Positions 1 to 5,799 of a DNA stretch of 6,479 nucleotides are shown in pieces. The DNA is taken from contig JAIVHD010000323.1 in NCBI GenBank assembly GCA_020201235.1, forward strand, positions 1 to 6,479. Reading direction: 5' to 3'. This DNA comes from Lysobacteraceae bacterium (GTDB lineage: Bacteria; Pseudomonadota; Gammaproteobacteria; Xanthomonadales; Wenzhouxiangellaceae). The position numbers were made by a program, and so were the translations under genes. Numbering within the stretch: the stretch's first letter is position 1; the number at the start of each line of letters is the position of its first letter. The notes below the pieces were generated by a model, which ran no database searches, was not told where the DNA came from, and saw only the letters and a program-made list of their open reading frames with translations.

Positions 1-1585
1 GGACTCGGTCAAACCAGCCCTGCGAAGCGCCACCAACCCGGGTGACCACCGGTTCGGCTGGCTCCTGTCCGGCTGGCTCCTGTCCGGCTGGTTCCTGTTC
101 GGCCGGCTCCGGATCGGCGACTTGCGTCGATCCGTCTGGCTGTCCTGCTGAATTGGATGGCTCGCTCGCGTCGGCGCGGCTTTGGTCGCCGCCCTGGCTG
201 GCTATTTCGACGCCGTCCGGGGACGCATCGCCAGCAATCCGGAATTGCTCAAGATCGTCATCGAGACGAGCCAATACCTCAGCGCGCATCGCCGGATCGG
301 CATCTTCGCCGGTCGCCGCACGGGCCGCGCGCAGCGTCTGCTCCAGCCCGGCCAGGTCGGCATCGCGAATGCCAAAGCCGTCGGGATTGCTCTCGATCAG
401 CGATTCGAGCTGACCGACGCGCTGCTCAAAGGCCTCGGCCTCCTGGCGTGCAGCATATAGCTCCTCCTCGGCTCGCGCCAGGCGCTGGCGCAGACTCGCG
501 ACCGCCTCGTCACGGCCATCGGCCGAGCCCGCGCCGCCCTGCTCTTCGGTCGGCGGTACCAGTGCAAGCCGGTGATCGTCGGTTTCTTCCAAGTCCTCCG
601 GCTCCGGCTCCGACGCATCAGCCGAATCAGCCGAATCAGCCGGACCCGATCGGGTCGTGTCCTCAGTGCCGAAATCATCAAAATCGTCCGACACGACCGG
701 AACGTCACCGGTAATCCGTTGATTGAAAGCGCGATTCTGAGCGGTTACGGTATCGGTCGCCAGCGCCCGATCGATCCTGCGGACGCGCTCGGCATCCGGC
801 AGGTCGAGCTGCGCGCCGCGCAGCAACTGGTGGATATTGCCGTTTCGGAACGCGTTCGGGTTCAGCTCGACGATCGCCACCATCATCTGGTCCATCGAGA
901 GATCGTCAGCCGGCAAGGTTTCGCGGGCGATCGACCACAGCGTCTCGCCGCTCTCGACCGGACCGTAGCGCGCGCGGGACGTATTGCGCGCTTGCACTCG
1001 GGGGCTGTCTTGCCGGCTTTGGCCGGCTGGCTGTGACGGCTCGGCACGGTCGGCGGCATCGCGGCTGCGCTGCCGAGCCGCAGCGGTGGCCTGGCGCGGC
1101 TCATCCGGGCGCTCGGCGGCGCCCGGCCGGGGTGCCTCGACGGATGGCGCGATCGAGCGCGCTGGCGGTGCCACGGCGACCGTTGGCGGATCGAGAAACA
1201 GGGTGTATTCACGCAACATCCGACCGCCCGCCCAGCGCGCATCAAGCAGCAACTGAACGACCGGGTCGCTGACCGGCCGGGCTGAGCGTATCCTCAAGAC
1301 CGGCGGAACCTGCTCGCGATCGATCACGATTTCGACCGCCAGCGCCAGCGAAGTGCCGGTCAGCCCCAGGCGACTGAAGTCTTCCGGCGATGCCGGCCTG
1401 ACGGTCAGTGAATCGAGATCGAGTTCGCCGGCGTCAAGCAATCGGACACGAACATCGAGCGGCTGATTCAGGAATGAATCGACACGCGCCTCGCCAAGAC
1501 CTAGCGCGCGGGTGTCAAGCGGTATCAACACAAGTACCGCACTCAGCAGCACTGGCGTAATCAGGAAGGCATTGGCCCGGCTCAT
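1..1585 (-). CDS. fimV: FimV/HubP-like type IV pilus and polar hub protein, N-terminal part (partial)
   Basis: The reading frame opens at ATG 1585 and is still open at the left edge, giving 528 visible residues. Residues 1-27 look like a signal peptide with likely cleavage after TRA. Next comes the FimV N-terminal domain (LGLGEARVDSFLNQPLDV, from 28). A LysM peptidoglycan-binding domain lies at about 207-263 (YGPVESGETLWSIAR, then NPNAFRNGNIHQLLRGAQL), spaced as in FimV. An acidic linker (about 298-335), a likely coiled coil (about 358-400) and a Pro/Glu/Gln repeat region (about 491-512) follow. FimV proteins usually have about 900 residues with a membrane helix and a cytoplasmic TPR-type C-terminus; those parts must lie beyond the window. 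Known role of the family: periplasmic and inner-membrane scaffold that binds peptidoglycan and organises type IV pilus secretin assembly, twitching and cell-pole proteins. The start is supported by GGGGA at 1600-1596 and an upstream promoter. It follows asd by 146 bases. Confidence 0.93.
   Translation of the reverse strand, partial: MSRANAFLITPVLLSAVLVLIPLDTRALGLGEARVDSFLNQPLDVRVRLLDAGELDLDSLTVRPASPEDFSRLGLTGTSLALAVEIVIDREQVPPVLRIRSARPVSDPVVQLLLDARWAGGRMLREYTLFLDPPTVAVAPPARSIAPSVEAPRPGAAERPDEPRQATAAARQRSRDAADRAEPSQPAGQSRQDSPRVQARNTSRARYGPVESGETLWSIARETLPADDLSMDQMMVAIVELNPNAFRNGNIHQLLRGAQLDLPDAERVRRIDRALATDTVTAQNRAFNQRITGDVPVVSDDFDDFGTEDTTRSGPADSADSADASEPEPEDLEETDDHRLALVPPTEEQGGAGSADGRDEAVASLRQRLARAEEELYAARQEAEAFEQRVGQLESLIESNPDGFGIRDADLAGLEQTLRAARAATGEDADPAMRAEVLARLDDDLEQFRIAGDASPDGVEIASQGGDQSRADASEPSNSAGQPDGSTQVADPEPAEQEPAGQEPAGQEPAEPVVTRVGGASQGWFDRV
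51..105. repeat. 15-bp tandem repeat inside fimV (EPAGQ/EPAEQ pentapeptides)
   Basis: Units at 61-75 and 76-90 are identical (gctcctgtccggctg). The unit at 91-105 differs at three bases, and 51-60 is a partial copy; 106-117 is a more degenerate continuation. Read on the minus strand in frame with fimV they encode pentapeptides of the type EPAGQ or EPAEQ, about residues 493-512. In-frame repeats of this length change copy number without breaking the gene. They fit a flexible periplasmic linker that spaces the LysM domain from the expected membrane helix. Confidence 0.85.
617..643. repeat. 9-bp tandem repeat inside fimV (Ser-Ala-Asp units)
   Basis: Three 9-bp units (atcagccga at 617-625 and 626-634, then atcagccgg at 635-643) sit in frame in fimV. 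On the coding strand they give Ser-Ala-Asp repeats around residues 315-323, inside the acidic linker just after the LysM domain. This looks like slippage-type expansion of a disordered linker. No separate function is implied. Confidence 0.8.
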
Positions 1586-1595
1586 GGATGGTCGT

Positions 1596-1623
1596 TCCCC
1601 AATAACATTTTTCGAGTATACCA
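1596..1623 (-). promoter_or_regulatory. Likely fimV promoter (extended -10) and ribosome binding site
   Basis: On the minus strand a -10 hexamer TATACT lies at 1620-1615, preceded by TGG (1623-1621), so the TGn extended -10 motif is present. The hexamer 17 bases upstream, TGTTTC (1643-1638), is a poor -35, as is often tolerated when the -10 is extended. Transcription would start near 1608 and leave a leader of about 23 bases containing GGGGA at 1600-1596, ten bases before ATG 1585. This suggests fimV has its own promoter as well as any read-through from asd. Confidence 0.55.
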
Positions 1624-1636
1624 AGCGCCACCGCTT
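1623..1636. repeat. Short perfect inverted repeat in the fimV promoter spacer
   Basis: The arms aagcg (1623-1627) and cgctt (1632-1636) flank a 4-base centre. The repeat lies between the putative -35 and -10 of the fimV promoter and touches the extended -10 bases. It could be a small operator or simply chance, since a 5-bp stem is short. No T-run follows on either strand, so it is not a standard terminator. Confidence 0.35.
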
Positions 1637-1731
1637 TGAAACAGCCCCGATCCCAGCCCCGACGCGAGACCGGGAAAGAAATGTGCATCGGCTGCGCCGG
1701 CGAAGATGGGTGCTCAGTTCCCTACCGCGGG

Positions 1732-2702
1732 TCAACCGCGCGACCGACCCTCCAGATTGGCCAGCAGTTCTGCGATCTGTATCGCATTGAGCGCCGCGCC
1801 TTTGCGCAGATTGTCCGAGACCACCCAAAGATTGATGCCGTTGGGGTGCGTGTAATCGCGGCGAATTCGGCCGACGTAGACCGGATCGCGGCCCGAGGCA
1901 TGAACCAGCGGCATCGGATCGATCTCGCCTTCGATCACTTCGATACCGGCGGCACGCGAAAGCAGCGCGCGCACCTCGTCGACCTCAATCACCCGGACGG
2001 TTTCCAGGTGAACGGCCTCACTATGGCCATAGAACACCGGCACGCGCACCGCCGTGGCGTTAACGCCGATCTCATGGTCGTCCAGGATCTTGCGCGTCTC
2101 GAAATGCATTTTCATTTCCTCACGCGTGTAGCCGTTGTCTTCCATGCGATCGATACGCGGAATCACATTGAATGCGATCGGGGCACTGAGCACGCGCGCC
2201 TCGGGCTGTTCGAAATTGAGCCTGGCTGCGGTCTGCCGGCCGAGCTCTTCCAATGCCTGGCGGCCGGCCCCGGAGACGGCCTGGTAAGTCGCGACATTAA
2301 TTCGGCGAATGCCGGCAGCACGGTGAATCGGGGCCACCGCAAGCAGCATCTGGATGGTCGAGCAATTCGGGTTTGCGATGATCCCGCCAGGCCGATCGCG
2401 CTCGAACCAGCCATTCAGAATCGAGCCATTGACCTCCGGAACCACCAGCGGCACATCGTCGTCCATGCGAAAGTGCGAGGTGTTATCGATGACGGTCGCA
2501 CCGGCCCGCGCGGCGCGCGGTGCATGCTCGGCCGAGACCGAGCCCCCGGCCGAAAAGAATGCGAAGTCAATGCCTTCGAAATCGAATGGGTCAAGCGCGC
2601 GAACGGTTACCGAGCGCTTACCGAAGTCGACCATCTCTCCGGCCCAACCGCGCCGGTGGCACCGACGACCGCGACATTGTATTTTTTGGATGAATTCGTC
2701 AA
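1732..2702 (-). pseudogene. asd: Aspartate-semialdehyde dehydrogenase, disrupted by a frameshifting internal deletion
   Basis: Asd reduces aspartyl phosphate to aspartate semialdehyde with NADPH, for lysine/diaminopimelate, threonine and methionine synthesis. The 300-codon frame 2634-1732 covers most of the enzyme: FFSAGGSVS (27-34), catalytic Cys91 in ANPNCST, TYQAVSGAG (116-124), EEMKMHFETRK (172-182), His204 in GHSE, and VGRIRRD (254-260). The N-terminal Rossmann motif KYNVAVVGATGAVG lies directly upstream, at about 2685-2643, but in another frame. That frame could start at TTG 2702 with AGGA nine bases before it. Against the Bacillus subtilis protein as I recall it, 31 residues should lie between GAVG and the Phe of VDFG; here there are 17 bases, so about 76 bases are missing and the frame is broken. 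The lost part includes the SSRSAG-type loop that contacts the NADP phosphate. Restarting at ATG 2634 would leave no dinucleotide-binding loop. True mutation and sequence error are both possible. It lies between aroC and fimV. Confidence 0.85.
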
Positions 2703-2790
2703 GCTGTTTGATCCTGTGATTTGAATATTGCGGGTCCTAGAAACGGCCTTTCCGCGCACCGTCGAAACACCCTGAAACTTGCCCGCCGCG

Positions 2791-3882
2791 CTACTCGATG
2801 CGTGGCGTCTGCGGCGCGACGTCGCCGCACTGGGCGCGGTGCAGCAGGAAATGGTCCATCAGTACCAACGCCATCATAGCCTCGACAATCGGTACGGCTC
2901 GGATCCCAACGCACGGATCGTGCCGGCCAGTGGTCACGATTTCAACCGGCTGGCCGTCGGCATCGACCGTGCGGCCCGGCAAGCGCAGGCTGGAGGTCGG
3001 CTTGAACGCGACCGCCAGCGTGATCGGCTGGCCGGAGGAAATCCCGCCCAGCACGCCGCCGGCGTGGTTGCCGACAAAACCCGTTGGCGTGAGTTCATCG
3101 CGATGCTCGGTGCCCTTCTCGGCCACGCTTTCGAATCCGGCGCCGATCTCGACGCCCTTGACTGCATTGATGCTCATCATCGCCGAGGCCAGGTCGGAGT
3201 CGAGCTTGGCATAAACCGGTGCGCCCCAGCCGGGCGGCACGCCCTCCGCGCGTGCGCGAACCAGCGCACCGACCGAGTCGCCTTCCTTTCGCAATGCGTC
3301 CATGTAATCTTCGAGCTTCGGCACGCAGGCCGGATCGGGACAAAAAAACGGGTTATCGTCGATCGATTCGGCCACGAACTGGTGATCGCAGACGATTTCG
3401 CCGAGCTGGCCGAGCCAGGAGGTGATTCGAATGCCGAATTTCTGGGCCAGGTATTTGGCCGCCAGCGCACCGGCTGCAACCCGCATGGCGGTTTCACGGG
3501 CCGACGATCGCCCGCCCCCGCGCCAGTCGCGCAAGCCATACTTGTGGTGGTAGGTGTAGTCGGCATGTCCGGGCCGAAACCGGGTGGAAATTTTTGAATA
3601 ATCGCGGCTGCGCGCATCGCTGTTGTAGACGACCAGCGCAATCGGCGTGCCAGTCGTACGACCGTCAAAAAAGCCCGACAGGATCTGCACGTCTTCCTGC
3701 TCGTGCCGCTGGGAGGTATGGCGCGAGCGGCCGGTCGCCCGCCGCAGCATGGCCGTACGAATTTCCTCAGCGCTGATCTCCATGCCGGGCGGAAAGCCGT
3801 CGATGACACAGCCAATTGCCGGGCCATGGCTCTCGCCGAAGGTCGTGATCGACACCACGCGACCGAATCGATTAAAACTCAT
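2791..3882 (-). CDS. aroC: Chorismate synthase
   Basis: AroC converts 5-enolpyruvylshikimate 3-phosphate to chorismate, the last step of the shikimate pathway, in the cytoplasm and with reduced FMN. The 363-residue protein has the family's usual length and all three signatures: [17 protein letters not shown] (13-29), [17 protein letters not shown] (115-131) and [17 protein letters not shown] (320-336). The two conserved active-site histidines are present as His19 (GESHG) and His106 (RPGHADYTY). The conserved stretch [20 protein letters not shown] (51-70) is also intact. ATG 3882 is preceded by GAGGG at 3897-3893, ten bases away, and the N-terminus MSFNRFG matches the common MSGNTFG. The stop is TAG at 2793-2791. 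The disrupted asd begins 88 bases further on, probably on the same transcript. It appears fully functional. Confidence 0.98.
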   Translation of the reverse strand: MSFNRFGRVVSITTFGESHGPAIGCVIDGFPPGMEISAEEIRTAMLRRATGRSRHTSQRHEQEDVQILSGFFDGRTTGTPIALVVYNSDARSRDYSKISTRFRPGHADYTYHHKYGLRDWRGGGRSSARETAMRVAAGALAAKYLAQKFGIRITSWLGQLGEIVCDHQFVAESIDDNPFFCPDPACVPKLEDYMDALRKEGDSVGALVRARAEGVPPGWGAPVYAKLDSDLASAMMSINAVKGVEIGAGFESVAEKGTEHRDELTPTGFVGNHAGGVLGGISSGQPITLAVAFKPTSSLRLPGRTVDADGQPVEIVTTGRHDPCVGIRAVPIVEAMMALVLMDHFLLHRAQCGDVAPQTPRIE

Positions 3883-3913
3883 TGCAGATAAGCCCTCGAA
3901 TAGCTTGTTCTAT

Positions 3914-3941
3914 ATTTTATATGTCGGGCGGCGCTCATCAA
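3914..3941 (-). promoter_or_regulatory. Likely sigma-70 promoter of aroC
   Basis: On the minus strand a -35-like TTGATG (3941-3936) and a -10-like TAAAAT (3919-3914) are separated by 16 bases, in an AT-rich island (about 3898-3922) that stands out from the GC-rich surroundings. Transcription would start near 3907, about 25 bases before ATG 3882, with the ribosome site GAGGG between. The -35 box overlaps the 9-bp-stem palindrome at 3931-3952, so a protein bound there could block it. Confidence 0.55.
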
Positions 3942-3952
3942 CCGATGAGCGC
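3931..3952. repeat. Perfect inverted repeat, 9-bp arms, over the aroC -35 region
   Basis: The arms gcgctcatc (3931-3939) and gatgagcgc (3944-3952) are exact complements around the 4-base centre aacc. The repeat sits between the prmB stop and the aroC start and overlaps the putative -35 element. No T-run follows on either strand, so it does not look like a normal intrinsic terminator. It could be an operator, or an RNA hairpin in prmB read-through transcripts. Confidence 0.6.
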
Positions 3953-3970
3953 TCGACGCGTGTTGGCGAT

Positions 3971-3990
3971 CGCGCCGCCCAAGCGGCGCG
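3971..3990. repeat. Perfect inverted repeat, 8-bp GC-only arms, downstream of prmB
   Basis: The arms cgcgccgc (3971-3978) and gcggcgcg (3983-3990) surround the 4-base centre ccaa. On the minus strand the repeat lies about 50 bases after the prmB stop and 18 bases before the second palindrome. The stem would be very stable in RNA. No U-tract follows, so it could act as a 3'-end stabiliser or a factor-assisted termination site for prmB rather than a classical terminator. Confidence 0.5.
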
Positions 3991-4042
3991 GTTGCAGCGC
4001 GTCGGCGAGCACCGCCGGGTCTCATGGCCGTCGTCGTTATCA

Positions 4043-4981
4043 TCACGCCCGGGCCGCATCACGCAGCGCCGTGCAGGCCGCACGGTCGATCAGGAAAACG
4101 CCTTCGCCGCCGTGTTCGAATTCCAGCCAGACCGCGCCGCTGTCTGCCAAAAGAAGCTCGGCGGCAGCTTGAGCCTCGCCGACTTCAATCAACAGCAGCC
4201 CTCCGGCCGTCAAATGCTCGGGAGCCTCAAACAACAAACGCCGCACGACATCCAGCCCGTCCGCGCCGGCCGCAAGTGCCGCGGCCGGCTCGTGCCGGTA
4301 TTCCGGCGGAAGCTCAAGCATCGAGCGCTCGGGCACGTACGGCGGGTTGCTGACGATCAGATCGTAGCGCCGGGTGCCGAGCGCCTCGAACAGGTCCGAG
4401 TGGGTCAAAGCGACCCGATCGCCCAGCTCCAGGGCTGCGACATTGCGCTCGGCCCACGCCAGTGCTGCGGCGCTGATATCGACCGCGTCGATCGCGAGCT
4501 TCGGCCAGTACCAGGCCAGTGCCGCGGCGATGCAGCCGCAGCCGGTACCCACATCCAGGACCTTCAGCGGCCGGTCAAGATCGAGCCACGGCTGCAGCCC
4601 TTGGTGAATGAGCTCGGCGATCGGCGATCGTGGAATCAGCGTGTGTTCATCAACTTCGAAGCGCAGGCCGGCAAACCATGCATGGCCGACCAGATAGGCC
4701 AGCGGCTTGCGTGTTTCGATCCGTTGGATCAGTAGCCGCTCGAGGTCGTCGAAGGCCGGCTGCGTCAGGCTCTGGCCCAGGGCAAAATCCTCGAAATCCG
4801 GCGGCAGCCCAAGCACATGGGCCGCCATCCAGCAGGCTTCGTCAAATGCGTTGGCGGTGCCGTGACCAAAAAAAAGATCGGCCGCGTCCATTCGCCGGGC
4901 CGCGCTAGCAGTCCATTCGGCGAGGGAGACGACAGGCATCGCGGCGGGTGACCCGAAGCTGGTTGAAGCCGCCTTATTCAT
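4043..4981 (-). CDS. prmB: Ribosomal protein L3 N5-glutamine methyltransferase
   Basis: PrmB transfers a methyl group from S-adenosylmethionine to a glutamine of ribosomal protein L3 during 50S assembly. From ATG 4981 the protein has 312 residues, close to the usual 300-310. Visible parts: the N-terminal GHGTANAFDEA (39-49), KPLAYLVGHAWF (92-103), IPRSPIAELI (116-125), the SAM-binding loop DVGTGCGCIAA (143-153), and catalytic NPPY in VSNPPYVP (210-217), followed by LPPEYRHEPAAALAAGADGLD. IPRSP rather than the IPRPET of release-factor methyltransferase PrmC decides for PrmB. The start is uncertain: the frame extends to ATG 5131, with ATGs at 5062 and 4939 and no strong ribosome site at any. 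By length against E. coli PrmB I prefer 4981 or 4939. However, a TATACT at 5083-5078 would suit a start at 5062, adding 27 residues. It heads the minus-strand run towards aroC, 160 bases downstream. Confidence 0.93.
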   Translation of the reverse strand: MNKAASTSFGSPAAMPVVSLAEWTASAARRMDAADLFFGHGTANAFDEACWMAAHVLGLPPDFEDFALGQSLTQPAFDDLERLLIQRIETRKPLAYLVGHAWFAGLRFEVDEHTLIPRSPIAELIHQGLQPWLDLDRPLKVLDVGTGCGCIAAALAWYWPKLAIDAVDISAAALAWAERNVAALELGDRVALTHSDLFEALGTRRYDLIVSNPPYVPERSMLELPPEYRHEPAAALAAGADGLDVVRRLLFEAPEHLTAGGLLLIEVGEAQAAAELLLADSGAVWLEFEHGGEGVFLIDRAACTALRDAARA

Positions 4982-5077
4982 CCCGCGTGCCGCTGCAATG
5001 CGCCACCGAAACCCGGCGGCATCGCGCTGATAACGGGCTGTGAACAATTGAATCTGGTCCATGCGACATGCGCGCAA

Positions 5078-5097
5078 GTATAGTGCATCGGTATAAT
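5078..5097. promoter_or_regulatory. Divergent -10 elements between prmB and the SCO gene
   Basis: On the plus strand a perfect TATAAT lies at 5092-5097. On the minus strand TATACT lies at 5083-5078. They are the only good -10 hexamers I see in the short gap between the two divergent genes. No convincing -35 was found for either. The plus-strand box overlaps the first possible ATG of the SCO gene (5096). If it is used, translation must start later, at ATG 5105 (leaderless or nearly so) or ATG 5192. Confidence 0.45.
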
Positions 5098-5797
5098 GTT
5101 TCTGATGGATCAACCACCCCGCACGCACCACAAACCCATTTGTTCACCGCTGAATGCCGACGCGCATCCTGCGCGGCACTTGCACGGCAGCATGCTGATC
5201 CCGCTGCTGGTCGTGATCACCGCCATCCTGGTCGGCCTGATCGTGGCGCGCTCGATGTTCGGTCAAGCGGCCGGCTTTGAGGCTGCATCCATGTACCCCG
5301 AAGCAAGGCCGATCGCGCCGTTCGAGCTGCACGATGCGAACGGCGCTGCCTTCACGGTCGATGACCTGCGCGGCCGTTATTCGCTGTTGTTCTTCGGCTT
5401 CACCCAGTGCCCCGATATCTGCCCGGATACCTTGAGCGTGCTGGCCTCGTCCATGGATCAGCTCGAAATCATGCGGGTCGAAAACAAACCGCAGGTCGTG
5501 TTTGTGTCGGTCGACCCGGCACGCGACGACGGCCAGGCGATGCGCGAGTATGTCGGCTTTTTCGACCCCGATTTCAGGGCCGTGACCGGCGACGACGAGG
5601 CCCTGGTCCGGCTGACCTCCCAGGTCGGGGCGCAGTTCTGGCGCGGAGCCCCCGACGAGGGCGGCTTCTACACCGTAGACCACTCCGGCATGATCGTGAT
5701 CATCGACCCGCAGGGCCGTATGGTCGGCCGATTCGCCCAGCCGCTGGAACCCGCAGCGATGGCCGCCGATCTGTTCACGCTCAGCCGCATGAACTGA
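5096..5797 (+). CDS. SCO1/SenC family copper chaperone for cytochrome c oxidase
   Basis: SCO proteins are membrane-anchored thioredoxin-fold proteins that bind copper and deliver it to, or reduce, the CuA site of cytochrome c oxidase on the periplasmic side. From ATG 5096 the protein has 233 residues: a polar N-terminus, one membrane helix at about 34-52 (LIPLLVVITAILVGLIVA), then the periplasmic domain. The copper ligands are present: Cys105 and Cys109 in FTQCPDICPDTL, and His196 in YTVDHSG. The conserved VSVDPARDD (138-146) and the strand VIIDPQGRMVGRF are also there. The start is unsure. ATG 5096 overlaps a TATAAT box, ATG 5105 is in frame, and ATG 5192 sits directly before the helix and would give a more typical short N-terminus; none has a clear ribosome site. 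psd starts two bases after the stop, so the two are very likely cotranscribed. No oxidase genes are in view. Confidence 0.93.
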   Translation: MFLMDQPPRTHHKPICSPLNADAHPARHLHGSMLIPLLVVITAILVGLIVARSMFGQAAGFEAASMYPEARPIAPFELHDANGAAFTVDDLRGRYSLLFFGFTQCPDICPDTLSVLASSMDQLEIMRVENKPQVVFVSVDPARDDGQAMREYVGFFDPDFRAVTGDDEALVRLTSQVGAQFWRGAPDEGGFYTVDHSGMIVIIDPQGRMVGRFAQPLEPAAMAADLFTLSRMN

Positions 5798-5799
5798 CC

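Noticed and set aside
51..117. CRISPR-like array
   Set aside because: The repeats are contiguous, 15 bp long, in frame with fimV and without spacers.
42..1272. Several plus-strand frames within 42-1272, some with repeats such as PAGSC
   Set aside because: They are other-frame readings of the fimV linker repeats and coding sequence.
1636..2724. Long plus-strand open frame of 362 codons opposite asd
   Set aside because: It is antisense to a clearly recognisable Asd frame, has low-complexity composition, matches no family I know, and is explained by GC-rich codon bias.
2703..2790. Promoter or terminator between aroC and asd
   Set aside because: I found no convincing -35/-10 pair or hairpin with a T-run, only a weak 4-bp stem; asd is probably read from the aroC transcript.
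2779..3597. Plus-strand open frame of 272 codons opposite aroC
   Set aside because: It is a shadow of the intact chorismate synthase on the other strand, with no motif of its own.
3931..3990. Intrinsic terminators at the two palindromes
   Set aside because: Neither stem is followed by a T-run on either strand, so I list them only as inverted repeats.
3647..4735. Plus-strand open frame of 362 codons across the aroC-prmB gap
   Set aside because: It runs opposite two real genes and a hairpin-containing promoter region, with no recognisable domain and no ribosome site.
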